Assembly: GCA_030625885.1 (NCBI GenBank)
Contig: DAOUPZ010000005.1
Span: 62,001 to 126,000, forward strand
DNA length: 64,000 nt
Direction: 5' to 3'
Origin: Clostridia bacterium
GTDB lineage: Bacteria > Bacillota > DAOUPZ01
Positions 9,342 to 18,034 of the stretch are shown here, piece after piece (the first letter of the stretch is position 1; every line of letters starts with the position of its first letter). The notes beneath the pieces are model-generated. The model had not been told where the DNA came from. It saw nothing but the letters and a program-made list of their open reading frames with translations, and made no database searches. Made by a program: the position numbers and the translations under genes.

Positions 9342-10730
9342 TTAAGAAATATTATTTTTAAGATGGTCAATGATTTCTTCTAATTTCATACCACGGGAAG
9401 CTTTCAAGAGAACCATATCCCCTGGTTGAACTAGCGTAAGGAGCAATTCTCCAGCTTCTTGATTTGTTGCACAGTAATAAATGTTTTCCATCATTCCCCA
9501 CTGACAAGCACCTTCGCCAATATTTCGAGCCTCCTGCCCTATACATATCAAGCAATCAATGTCACATTTTCCTGCTTGTATACCGACCTGAGTATGTAAT
9601 ACGTCACTCTGATTTCCCAGTTCCAACATATCTCCTAGTACAGCAATTCTTCTTTTGGCAGAAACGCCACACAGCATTTTCAGTGCTGCTTCCATAGATG
9701 TTGGACTGGCATTATAAGCATCATTAATCACTCTAAATTGAGGAAAATCAATAAATTCACAGCGCATACCCGTCAGTTTTAAGTTTTTTAACCCATCTTT
9801 TATCTCGCCAAGGGAAAATCCCAGCGCACTTGCTACCCCGGCTGCAGCTAATGCATTATAGACGTTATGCTTGCCTGGAACGGGTAAAACAACGTTCATT
9901 TCCTCTTCATTAATTCTCAATAAAAATTCACATGATTCATCGCTTAATGAACAGATTGTATTCGCTTGAATATCTACTTCTGAGGAAAAACCAAAAAAGA
10001 GAACCTTTCCCAAATTATGACTGGCTAGTTCTCTTACGAAGGGATCATCCCCATTCAATACAGCCACTCCATTTGCATCTAAAGCTTCAATCAGTTCCCC
10101 TTTAGCTGCAGCAATGTTCTTTTGGCTTCCTAATTCCCCAATATGAGTAACACCCACATTTGTTACCACACCCATCGTTGGGTGAGCGATTTCACATAAG
10201 CGCATAATTTGTCCTAATCCACGCATTCCCATCTCTACGATGGCACCACAATGATACCTCTCAATACCTAAAAGTGTTAATGGTACCCCTATTTCATTAT
10301 TAAAGTTACCACTTGTTTTGTGGACTGGATATCGCTGTGCTAAAATAGCTGCTATCATATCCTTGGTCGTTGTTTTTCCATTGCTGCCGGTTACACCAAT
10401 TACAGGAATATCAAATTGCAGGCGGTAATACGCTCCAATATCCTGCAAAGCCTTTAAGGTATCTTTAACCTTAAGAACTGCTGTATCTTCACATATCTCA
10501 TTTTTATAATCATCATCCTGAGATAAAAGTAATCCAGCAGCCCCTTTTTCTATCGCTTGAGAAATAAACGTATGCCCATTAAATTGATCGCCGCAAAGCG
10601 CTACAAATAAATCTCCTTTTTGTAACTGACGACTGTCCGTTGAAATACCAGTAAAAACGGTTGAGGCACAACCGTGCAAAAGTTGTGCCTTTGTAGCTTT
10701 AATGATATCATTAACGTCTAATTTATCCAT
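9342..10730 (-). CDS. murF: UDP-MurNAc-tripeptide--D-alanyl-D-alanine ligase
   Basis: Adds D-Ala-D-Ala to the UDP-MurNAc-tripeptide. 462 residues with the N-terminal MurF domain (STDSRQLQKGDLFVAL), P-loop GSNGKTTTKD, NFNNEIGVPLTLL and NDAYNASPTSM, the MurF signature. The ATG overlaps the murE stop by 8 nt and has AAGGAG 8 nt upstream, so it is coupled to murE. A paralogue with a changed P-loop lies at 41834-43243. Confidence 0.95.
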   Translation of the reverse strand: MDKLDVNDIIKATKAQLLHGCASTVFTGISTDSRQLQKGDLFVALCGDQFNGHTFISQAIEKGAAGLLLSQDDDYKNEICEDTAVLKVKDTLKALQDIGAYYRLQFDIPVIGVTGSNGKTTTKDMIAAILAQRYPVHKTSGNFNNEIGVPLTLLGIERYHCGAIVEMGMRGLGQIMRLCEIAHPTMGVVTNVGVTHIGELGSQKNIAAAKGELIEALDANGVAVLNGDDPFVRELASHNLGKVLFFGFSSEVDIQANTICSLSDESCEFLLRINEEEMNVVLPVPGKHNVYNALAAAGVASALGFSLGEIKDGLKNLKLTGMRCEFIDFPQFRVINDAYNASPTSMEAALKMLCGVSAKRRIAVLGDMLELGNQSDVLHTQVGIQAGKCDIDCLICIGQEARNIGEGACQWGMMENIYYCATNQEAGELLLTLVQPGDMVLLKASRGMKLEEIIDHLKNNIS

Positions 10731-12198
10731 TCTTCATTCTCCTTAATACATCCCGCGTAATCTCTCTATCATCAAAATCATACTTTTGTGTACCAATAAT
10801 TTGATATGTTTCATGTCCTTTGCCAGCAATAATAATTACATCATTCTTTTGCGCCATACTCAGCGCCCTTTCGATTGCCTTTCTTCGATCGGATATGACT
10901 TCATAGCGATCATCTGTAAGCGCCTTTACCCCGGCTTCAATATCCTTAATAATCTGGGACGGTTCTTCTGTCCGAGGATTATCGGAAGTAATAATAGAAT
11001 AATCTGCAAGTTCAGCAGATATTTTACCCATAAGGGGACGTTTCTTGCAATCCCGATCGCCGCCACAACCAAATACAGAAATAATTCTTCCTTGGACAAA
11101 CGCTTGTGCTGTTTTCAATATGTTTTCTAATCCGTCAGGTGTATGCGCATAATCAACAATAACAGCGAATTCCTGTCCCTCTTGAATCAATTCAAATCGA
11201 CCCGGTACCCCTTTAACACTTTCCAACCCTTTTTTGATGGTTCTAAATGGGATTCCAGCTGCAAATCCAACACAAAATGCTGACAATGCGTTATATACAT
11301 TAAAGAAACCTGTTAACTGTAAGGAGATCTTCTCATTTATTCCGGGGGCAATAATGGTGAATGATGCACCATTTGCGTTTATTTCAACATTCTCAGCACG
11401 AATGTGTGCTTTCTTATTTAAGCCGTAAGTAATCACTTTCGCCTGTGTGTGCTCTATCAAATAATCACTACTGGGATCATCCATGTTAATAATTGCCGCA
11501 TTATTGTATTCAGGCTTTAATAGTTCTGTAAACAACCTTCCTTTAGCTTCTAAATATCTTTCTAATGTAACATGATAATCCAAATGATCCTGAGTAAGAT
11601 TAGTAAAAACAGCATAGTTAAAAAAACAGGTGTCCACACGATGCAAATCTAAAGCATGAGAAGAAACTTCCATAACCGCCATATCTGTCCCCTGGCTTTT
11701 CATATCATAAAAAGCTTTTTGCAATTCTTCGGATTCAGGTGTTGTATTAATAATCGGAAATACTTTATCCCCAATTTTATTCATTATTGTGCCTATTAAT
11801 CCCGTCTTAAAATCGGCATGGGCAAAAATAGATTCTACAAGATAGGTTGTTGTCGTTTTGCCATTTGTTCCAGTTACACCGACTAAAGTAAGCTTTTTTG
11901 AAGGATGATCCCAAAACTCAGCAGAAAGCTGTGCCAAAGCACAGCGGCTGTCAGATACAATAATTTGAGGAACATCTCCTATATCAGAAAGTTTATATTC
12001 TACAACAAGCGCAATAGCACCTCTCTCAACAGCTTCCTTTGCAAATCGATGACCATCATGCTTAAATCCTTTAATACAAACAAAAACACATCCTGGTTCT
12101 ACCTGCTTGGAATGACTGGTGATTCCTGTCACTTTTTCGTCTTTTACATTTATTTGTGGTTTTTGATTCAATACGTTAAAAATCTCTATCAGTCGCAT
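10723..12198 (-). CDS. murE: UDP-MurNAc-dipeptide--meso-diaminopimelate ligase
   Basis: Adds the third residue of the stem peptide. P-loop GTNGKTTTT and the C-terminal SDNPRTEEP: the DNPR motif is characteristic of enzymes using meso-diaminopimelate rather than L-lysine, so the cell wall is probably mDAP-type. ATG 12198 has AAGG 5 nt upstream and gives 491 residues; an ATG at 12228 has no site. Overlaps murF. Confidence 0.94.
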   Translation of the reverse strand: MRLIEIFNVLNQKPQINVKDEKVTGITSHSKQVEPGCVFVCIKGFKHDGHRFAKEAVERGAIALVVEYKLSDIGDVPQIIVSDSRCALAQLSAEFWDHPSKKLTLVGVTGTNGKTTTTYLVESIFAHADFKTGLIGTIMNKIGDKVFPIINTTPESEELQKAFYDMKSQGTDMAVMEVSSHALDLHRVDTCFFNYAVFTNLTQDHLDYHVTLERYLEAKGRLFTELLKPEYNNAAIINMDDPSSDYLIEHTQAKVITYGLNKKAHIRAENVEINANGASFTIIAPGINEKISLQLTGFFNVYNALSAFCVGFAAGIPFRTIKKGLESVKGVPGRFELIQEGQEFAVIVDYAHTPDGLENILKTAQAFVQGRIISVFGCGGDRDCKKRPLMGKISAELADYSIITSDNPRTEEPSQIIKDIEAGVKALTDDRYEVISDRRKAIERALSMAQKNDVIIIAGKGHETYQIIGTQKYDFDDREITRDVLRRMKNG

Positions 12199-12286
12199 CA
12201 CAGCCTTTTTGTACCTACCTTTCTCCATATTTAAGAAATTATTTCCATTATTATTTTTGCTTATAGTTTTCCATAGTCAACTGATT

Positions 12287-14437
12287 CTATTCATGAACGG
12301 AGGGCGGCTCAAACCATACTTCAACTAAGGTTCCCTGATTTACTTTTTCACCGGCATGGGGCTTCTGTCTGACAGCAATTCCAGAACCATGTATATTAAT
12401 ATCCATCGATTCATAGGAAATAATTTCTGCCACATCCCGTATCGTCTTTCCAGTCACATCAGGAACTTCCATTTTTCCTTTCTGATCTGTGTTTCCCTGT
12501 GCCATATTTTTCTGTTCATCACCTAAATACAGAATAATCGTCGTATCAGGAACTACCCTTACATTAGCTTTAGGTATTTGGTTAACCACTTTACTACCTT
12601 CACCCATAATTTGAACTTTCAAACCTAATAGCTTAGCCATTTGACGCGCTTCAACAATACTTAAATCTGTTAATGGCGGAACATGAATGGTTCGGTTTAG
12701 TGATTCTTCAAGATACTGAGAAGACTCACCTGTATTATTTTGACCCTTATCATTATCTATAGGCTCGCTTGGAGGAATACCCAAGTACTGTAACGAATCT
12801 CTCATGATTTCCCGCACAACAGGTGCCGCAACGGTTCCTCCATAATAAGCGCCTTTGGGTTCATCAATAGATACGAGTACAGTTAACCGTGGGTCATCAG
12901 CTGGAACAAAGCCAACAAAAGAACCTACATATTTTCCGGGCGCATAACCACCATGAGGTCCCGGCTTTTGAGCAGTTCCTGTTTTACCGGCAATTTTGTA
13001 ACCTTCAATGACAGCATTACGTCCTGTTCCGTTTTTAGTAACAACACCGGCCAACGTTTCACAAAGCGTTTTTGCTGTTTCTTGTGAAATAACTTGGCGT
13101 ACTATAGTAGGTGTTACTTTTTTTATCACTTTTTCATCGGGACTTCTTACTTCTTTTAATAAATGAGGCTGCATTAATTTCCCATTATTAGCAACTGCCG
13201 AAACGGCTACTGCAAGTTGAATCGGCGTCACAGCAATCCCTTGACCAATTGAATTTGTAGCCACGTCTATCGGACGTAATTGTTCAGGTGGACGAACGAT
13301 CCCTTTCGCTTCTCCTGGTAAATCAATTCCTGTTTTCTCGCCGAACCCAAAGGCTTTAATATATTTACCAAAAACATCTTTCCCCAATCGTTGCCCTACC
13401 GTTACAAAACCAGGGTTACAGGAATTTTTAACAATATCAGCAAAACTTTGACTTCCATGTCCTTCAGTATGTGAACATTTAATACGATCCGGGCCTACTT
13501 TAATTGAACCGCTGCAAAAGAAGTGATCATTGATCGTCGTTTTCCCTTCTTCCAGCGCTGCAGCAGCTGTAATTGTCTTAAATGTTGACCCAGGTTCATA
13601 ACTATTGGAAATAGAAGCGTTTCGCCATGAAGTTTGAGGATATTTACCAAAATGATTAGGATCATATGTAGGGTAATTTGCCAGTGCCAGAATTCCGCCT
13701 GTTTTAGGATCCATGACAATAGCAGTTCCACTCTTAGCTTGAGTTTCTTGCATTGCTTTGCTAAGTTCTCGTTCTGTAATATATTGAATGACCTCATCAA
13801 TCGTTAAAATAACATCGTTTCCATTTTTAGGAGGTAAATATTTTTGCTCCCCCTGGGGGATTTTTCGTCCTGTAGCATCACGCTCCGCAACAATCCAACC
13901 AGGCGCTCCCCGTAAATACTGATCATAATAAAGTTCTAATCCATCGAGTCCCTGACTATCGATTCCAGCGAACCCCAAAATTTGTGCAGCCAACGTCCCA
14001 TTCGGATAAAATCGTTTGCTTTCTTCTGTCAATCCAATACCATCTAAATCCAACGATCTAATCTTTTGCGAGTTCTTATCGTCAATCTTTCTTTTGATCC
14101 ATACAAAGCTTTGCTTTTTAGAAAGTAAGGTCTCTAAATAAACCACTTCCATATCCACCACTTCAGCCAATGCTTCAGCTGTCTTATGTGCATTCTTTAT
14201 TTCTGCTGGAACGGCAAATACAGAATCTGCACTTGCACTGACCGCTAACTCCTTCTTATTTCTATCAAAAATAATACCTCGTTTGGGCTCTACCTGAACT
14301 TCTCTCATCCTCTGTTTTAAAGCCTCTTCCTGATAATATTCACTGCGAATAAACTGAATCCATACCAAACGAAAGGTTAGTAAAAAAGAAATACATCCCA
14401 TAATAAGAAAAAGGGCTGTAATTCTCCTACGTACCAT
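12287..14437 (-). CDS. spoVD: class B penicillin-binding protein, SpoVD/PBP2x type
   Basis: Membrane-anchored transpeptidase that cross-links septal or spore-cortex peptidoglycan, working with the SEDS protein. It has one N-terminal membrane segment, the PBP dimerisation domain (PKRGIIFDRN), a transpeptidase domain with STFK, SCN and KTGT, and two C-terminal PASTA-like repeats. The start is uncertain: ATG 14437 begins MVRRRITALF but its GGAG is 12 nt away; a TTG at 14458 sits 10 nt after AGGAG. The longest frame (to 14503) overlaps ftsL. PASTA repeats and cluster position favour SpoVD over FtsI. Confidence 0.9.
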   Translation of the reverse strand: MVRRRITALFLIMGCISFLLTFRLVWIQFIRSEYYQEEALKQRMREVQVEPKRGIIFDRNKKELAVSASADSVFAVPAEIKNAHKTAEALAEVVDMEVVYLETLLSKKQSFVWIKRKIDDKNSQKIRSLDLDGIGLTEESKRFYPNGTLAAQILGFAGIDSQGLDGLELYYDQYLRGAPGWIVAERDATGRKIPQGEQKYLPPKNGNDVILTIDEVIQYITERELSKAMQETQAKSGTAIVMDPKTGGILALANYPTYDPNHFGKYPQTSWRNASISNSYEPGSTFKTITAAAALEEGKTTINDHFFCSGSIKVGPDRIKCSHTEGHGSQSFADIVKNSCNPGFVTVGQRLGKDVFGKYIKAFGFGEKTGIDLPGEAKGIVRPPEQLRPIDVATNSIGQGIAVTPIQLAVAVSAVANNGKLMQPHLLKEVRSPDEKVIKKVTPTIVRQVISQETAKTLCETLAGVVTKNGTGRNAVIEGYKIAGKTGTAQKPGPHGGYAPGKYVGSFVGFVPADDPRLTVLVSIDEPKGAYYGGTVAAPVVREIMRDSLQYLGIPPSEPIDNDKGQNNTGESSQYLEESLNRTIHVPPLTDLSIVEARQMAKLLGLKVQIMGEGSKVVNQIPKANVRVVPDTTIILYLGDEQKNMAQGNTDQKGKMEVPDVTGKTIRDVAEIISYESMDINIHGSGIAVRQKPHAGEKVNQGTLVEVWFEPPSVHE

Positions 14438-14481
14438 TATATTTACTGCTCCAGCCAAGGAACATCTTCTCCTTCCTCCTG

Positions 14482-14838
14482 TCAATTGCTGGCCGGTATC
14501 CACTTAATGTTCTGAATTTCTATCATTTGCAACTCATTTTTTGCGATCATCTCAATTCGGTCTAGAGATTCAAGCTTTGCAATTTCTACCTCTAGTACTT
14601 GATTGTCACGCGTCAATTTTTCTAGATTTTGTGTTTCTTGTATTAAACGATAATTTACTTTAGCAATCCGAGTTTGATTAAACAAATGCAAAAAGCAACC
14701 TGATACCATCACCACGACTAGAACAGAGGTGAATTTTAAAAATCTTTTTGGATTGCTCTTTAACCGCTTTTTTCGCCTCGGTTGCCATTCTTCCTGCGGC
14801 CAGTTATGATAAATTTCTTGTTTTTTGTTTACTATCAA
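14482..14838 (-). CDS. ftsL: cell division protein FtsL
   Basis: Small bitopic division protein of 118 residues: a basic N-terminal cytoplasmic tail (RRKKRLKSNPKR), one membrane segment near residues 35-52, then an extracellular leucine-zipper-like coiled coil. It starts with TTG 14838, 7 nt after AAGGGGTG. FtsL diverges strongly between species; the call rests on topology, size and position between rsmH and the PBP. Confidence 0.85.
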   Translation of the reverse strand: MIVNKKQEIYHNWPQEEWQPRRKKRLKSNPKRFLKFTSVLVVVMVSGCFLHLFNQTRIAKVNYRLIQETQNLEKLTRDNQVLEVEIAKLESLDRIEMIAKNELQMIEIQNIKWIPASN

Positions 14839-14869
14839 ATTTATTCACCCCTTATGTCCTTTAGAACGT

Positions 14870-15808
14870 TTATTCTAGTTTTTCTGCCACTCTCAATTTT
14901 GCACTACGGGCTCTAGGATTCAATTCTATTTCCTTCTGAGCAGGAAGAATGGGCTTTGAAGTTACTATTTTCACGGACGGCTTGCCATTACAAACACATA
15001 CGGGTAACTCAGGGGGGCAAGTACATCCTTTCGCCAGTCTTTGAAACGTTTGCTTTACAATCCGATCTTCGAGGGAATGAAAAGATATGATACAAATTCT
15101 TCCGCCAGGCTTTAAAACACTGATACCATCTTCTATCGCCTTTTCCAGTATTTTAAGTTCTTGATTGACGGCAATTCTTATCGCTTGAAACGTTCGCTTA
15201 GCTGGATGTGGACCATCTCTTCTTGCGCCAGCAGGAATGGCCCGTTTGATAATATCGACTAACTCTCCTGTTGTTTTTATAGTTCTTTCCTTGCGAAACT
15301 TCACAATAAATTCAACAACTCGTTTCGCCCAGCGCTCTTCCCCATATTCTTTAATAATTCGAATCAAGTCCTCCTGCGAGTACTCGTTAACAATATCCTC
15401 AGCCGTTAGCATTTGATTTTGATTCATACGCATATCTAACGGGGCATCGGCTTGATAACTAAAACCACGCTCAGGATTATCCAATTGATAGGAAGATACG
15501 CCTAAGTCATATAACAACCCATCTACTTGATGCATCTTTGGATTTTGAATAATATTTTTGATGTTATAAAAATTATCCTGTACAAGCTGAAAGTGACCGG
15601 AAAAGGGTTCCAACCGTTTATAGCCATTACATATTGCCGCTTCATCTTGATCAATTCCAATTAATAATCCTCCAGGTAGGATGGCCTCTAAAATTTTTTG
15701 CGAATGACCTCCTCCACCAAAAGTACAATCTACGAAAGTACCACCCGGAAAACAATTTAACATTTCTAAACATTCTTCTAACAGAACAGATTTGTGAACA
15801 AATTCCAT
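14870..15808 (-). CDS. rsmH: 16S rRNA (cytosine1402-N4)-methyltransferase
   Basis: SAM-dependent methylation of C1402 in 16S rRNA. 312 residues with [13 protein letters not shown], the SAM loop [20 protein letters not shown] and [14 protein letters not shown], and the late [12 protein letters not shown] motif, all RsmH (MraW) hallmarks. ATG 15808 follows GGTGATG. Starts 8 bp after mraZ. Confidence 0.96.
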   Translation of the reverse strand: MEFVHKSVLLEECLEMLNCFPGGTFVDCTFGGGGHSQKILEAILPGGLLIGIDQDEAAICNGYKRLEPFSGHFQLVQDNFYNIKNIIQNPKMHQVDGLLYDLGVSSYQLDNPERGFSYQADAPLDMRMNQNQMLTAEDIVNEYSQEDLIRIIKEYGEERWAKRVVEFIVKFRKERTIKTTGELVDIIKRAIPAGARRDGPHPAKRTFQAIRIAVNQELKILEKAIEDGISVLKPGGRICIISFHSLEDRIVKQTFQRLAKGCTCPPELPVCVCNGKPSVKIVTSKPILPAQKEIELNPRARSAKLRVAEKLE

Positions 15809-15816
15809 ATCATCAC

Positions 15817-16248
15817 CTATATTCCTAACTCAACCATTTCTTCTGCCAATATTTCATAAGATGCTTCAGCATTATTACAATAATTATTCCATTCTTGTTT
15901 ATCCCAAATTTCTAAACGGGTAGAAACCCCGATAATAACGGCATCTTTAGATAATTTAGCATAATCACGTAGGGTAGGCATTAATAATACACGCCCTTGT
16001 TTATCCAGTTCACATTCTGAAGCACCGGAAAAGAAAAATCGCACAAAAGTTCGAGCCTCTTTTTTAGTAAATGGTAGTGTTTTTAATTTTTCTTCAATGA
16101 CTTTCCATTCTTCCATAGTATAAACAAAGAGACAATGATCCAAACCACGGGTAATAACAAAATTTCCACCCAGCTCCTCTCGGAAGCGTGCAGGAATAAT
16201 CACTCGCCCTTTAACATCAATTGTATGCTCAAATTCACCCATGAACAT
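15817..16248 (-). CDS. mraZ: transcriptional regulator MraZ
   Basis: DNA-binding ring protein with two SpoVT/AbrB-like folds, known to repress or tune the dcw operon. Two repeats of the DxxGR motif are visible: [15 protein letters not shown] and [13 protein letters not shown]. Starting at ATG 16248 ([11 protein letters not shown]) gives 143 residues, the usual length; the longer frame to 16290 runs into its own operator. First gene of the leftward dcw cluster. Confidence 0.95.
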   Translation of the reverse strand: MFMGEFEHTIDVKGRVIIPARFREELGGNFVITRGLDHCLFVYTMEEWKVIEEKLKTLPFTKKEARTFVRFFFSGASECELDKQGRVLLMPTLRDYAKLSKDAVIIGVSTRLEIWDKQEWNNYCNNAEASYEILAEEMVELGI

Positions 16249-16276
16249 CAAAGTCACCACTTTTATGCTTATTTTA

Positions 16277-16300
16277 CCACACACTACCACTTTGCCCCAC
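16277..16300 (-). promoter_or_regulatory. MraZ box: three GTGG repeats at 10-bp spacing
   Basis: On the minus strand, GTGG occurs at 16300-16297, 16290-16287 and 16280-16277, exactly 10 bp apart, about 29 bp before the mraZ start. Known MraZ sites are TGG(G) direct repeats separated by about 6 nt, so this is a good candidate for autoregulation. Confidence 0.75.
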
Positions 16301-16478
16301 TATTTTCTCTTTTATAATTCAAAATTCCTGCCTCAATATGAAATAAATGGGTATTTTTTTAAAAATAATTCTCTGGGCAGGTATTTTTGGGACTTTAGCC
16401 TTATTTAAAAAATAAATAATTCCTTTCCAGTCAGGATATACTATCTAAGAATATTGATAACTAAAGGAGGATAATAAT

Positions 16479-16718
16479 ATGGAGAACTTTGCAATAATGG
16501 GTATTCTGATTAATCAACGTGACAAGCATTCTCCCCAGGTACAAAAAACATTTACCAAATATGATCAACTTATCATTGGAAGAATGGGTAGCCCCGATCC
16601 CAATAGAGAAGAAGGCCTCATTTCATTAAACTTAAAAGCAACACCCCAGCAAGCAGAATCTTTTGCAAATGAACTTTCACAAATCGAAGGGGTAACCGCT
16701 AAATCTTTAGTTTTATAA
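16479..16718 (+). CDS. TM1266-type iron-only hydrogenase system regulator
   Basis: 79-residue ACT-like protein with the family's YDQLIIGRMG core and a C-terminal IEGVTAKSLVL strand. Such proteins occur with [FeFe]-hydrogenase maturation genes and are presumed regulators or metal-sensing partners; the ligand is not known to me. ATG preceded by AAAGGAGG 8 nt upstream. One of the few plus-strand genes, divergent from mraZ. hydE lies about 12 kb away in the same window. Confidence 0.85.
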   Translation: MENFAIMGILINQRDKHSPQVQKTFTKYDQLIIGRMGSPDPNREEGLISLNLKATPQQAESFANELSQIEGVTAKSLVL

Positions 16719-16722
16719 GAAA

Positions 16723-16785
16723 GACAGCTTCGCTGTCCTTCAGCAGGTAGCAACCAGCAGGTAGCAGGTAGGAAAAGATTAAAGA
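16723..16785 (+). repeat. heptad-word repeat, hairpin plus AGCAGGT word and tail
   Basis: A 15-nt hairpin GACAGCTTCGCTGTC (16723-16737, found again at 23451-23465) is followed by units CAGGTAG, CAACCAG, CAGGTAG, CAGGTAG (16744-16771) and the tail GAAAAGATTAAAG. It is nearly the reverse complement of 4341-4389. Confidence 0.85.
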
Positions 16786-16833
16786 AATAAAAACAAAAGA
16801 ACAAGCGTTCAAAGCTATACTTTCTGCCTCTAT

Positions 16834-16886
16834 AAAAAAGAGATTGTAACAAAAGCTAGATAGCTTTTGTTACAATCTCTTTTTTA
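16834..16886. terminator. bidirectional terminator between the ACT regulator and fur
   Basis: Perfect stem of about 24 bp centred on a GA loop (AGATTGTAACAAAAGCTA and its complement), flanked by A-run and T-run, so it works in both directions for the convergent genes. Confidence 0.9.
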
Positions 16887-16893
16887 TGTTTTT

Positions 16894-17355
16894 CTACTCT
16901 TTTCTCATTTCATCTTGACACGATTCACAATACCCGTAGAACCGCAAATCATGGTCTTTAATTTTAAAATTGGACTTTCTGCCAATTTCCTCTTCAAGAT
17001 CTTCTAGCAGATCATCATTAAATTCTATAATTTGTCCACATTTTAAACAAATCAAGTGATGGTGATAGTGTTTTTCTTTAGGAGAAACAACTTCATAACG
17101 CGCTGCGCCATCTCCAAAATCCGATTTATGTACAATACCAATCTCTGTAAAGAGTTCCAATGTCCGGTAGGCAGTAGCAATACCAATATCGCTAGACATC
17201 TCTTTTGCCTTCAAATAAACTTCCTCTACAGTTAAATGCTGGTCTTTAGCAGCTAATAATATTTCTAAAATAATACGTCTTTGGGAGGTAAATCTTAAGG
17301 CTTTATCTTTTAACCTTTTTTCTACAACTTGATATATTTCCCGTACCATTTCCAT
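16894..17355 (-). CDS. fur: Fur-family metalloregulator
   Basis: 153-residue Fur/PerR/Zur-family repressor. It has an N-terminal winged helix (TSQRRIILEIL, ATAYRTLELF), the metal-binding HYHHHLICLKCG segment and a C-terminal GYCESC zinc-finger pair. Which metal it senses cannot be told from sequence alone. ATG 17355 follows AAGGGGG. The 15-bp imperfect dyad at 17367-17381 just upstream could be its own operator. Confidence 0.88.
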   Translation of the reverse strand: MEMVREIYQVVEKRLKDKALRFTSQRRIILEILLAAKDQHLTVEEVYLKAKEMSSDIGIATAYRTLELFTEIGIVHKSDFGDGAARYEVVSPKEKHYHHHLICLKCGQIIEFNDDLLEDLEEEIGRKSNFKIKDHDLRFYGYCESCQDEMRKE

Positions 17356-17366
17356 CTATCCCCCTT

Positions 17367-17381
17367 AAGTATTATGTACTT
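17367..17381. promoter_or_regulatory. dyad AAGTATTATGTACTT upstream of fur
   Basis: Inverted repeat AAGTA-N5-TACTT 12 bp upstream of the fur start. Fur-family operators are AT-rich inverted repeats, so autoregulation is plausible, but the sequence does not match the classical Fur or PerR box well. Confidence 0.35.
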
Positions 17382-17497
17382 TTAGTATATATGGAACTTT
17401 TTTCCCTGTCAATCCTTGTATCATTCCCAATTATTTTCCTAAACGATATCCTCAGAACAATAGGCAATTACTACTTTACACCCATAGCCATTATGGG

Positions 17498-17529
17498 AAA
17501 ACAGCGGAAGATTAATCTTCCGCTGTTTT
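17498..17529 (-). terminator. terminator of the rhodanese gene
   Basis: Perfect 16-bp stem AAAACAGCGGAAGATT with its complement and no loop beyond the dyad centre. It overlaps the stop codon and last codons of the rhodanese gene. Confidence 0.75.
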
Positions 17530-17835
17530 CATATCCGTATATGGCCAAAGTGCAATGCCGCCAATGACATTATATACCTTTACAAATTCTCTCTGGATTA
17601 AAAAACGACTGGCCTCAATGCTTCGACGTCCAGTACTACAAATTACAATAATCTCTTTTTGGGGATCCAATTCACTGTAACGGAAATTTAATTCTGTCAA
17701 AGGAATTAAATATGATCCTTTTATATGAGTGCGATTGTATTCTTCCGGTGTACGAACATCAAGTACAACAATATTAGGGTTCTTATCTATTTTTTCTTTT
17801 GCTTCATTGGCATAAATATTCCCATAAGCATTCAT
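17512..17835 (-). CDS. single-domain rhodanese-like protein
   Basis: 107 residues forming one rhodanese domain: LDVRTPEEYNRTHIKGS and the active-site loop CSTGRRS, with a Cys that can carry persulfide. Probably a cytoplasmic sulfurtransferase (PspE/GlpE-like); the acceptor is unknown. ATG 17835 follows AAGGGGAAG. Apparently monocistronic, with its own terminator. Confidence 0.88.
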   Translation of the reverse strand: MNAYGNIYANEAKEKIDKNPNIVVLDVRTPEEYNRTHIKGSYLIPLTELNFRYSELDPQKEIIVICSTGRRSIEASRFLIQREFVKVYNVIGGIALWPYTDMKTAED

Positions 17836-17960
17836 AGTAAACTTCCCCTTTTTTGAATAAATTCTATTTCTATCATTCTATGCAAAAAAAGGAATTGTGT
17901 GTAAGAATAATGGAAAAAAACCAATTTTTAGAAAAAGGAAAACAGCTAAGACCATTTTTG

Positions 17961-18020
17961 GGTAAGTAGTAAGTGGTACGCTCCCTACGGTCGCTTGTGT
18001 AAGTGGGAAAAGATCAATAT
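17961..18020 (+). repeat. heptad-word repeat with hairpin insert (GTAAGTG type)
   Basis: GTAAGTA, GTAAGTG, then the insert GTACGCTCCCTACGGTCGC, then GTAAGTG and the tail GGAAAAGATCAAT. Same word-insert-word-tail order as 20421-20472 but with a different word. Confidence 0.8.
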
Positions 18021-18034
18021 TTAACTGTCACTTT

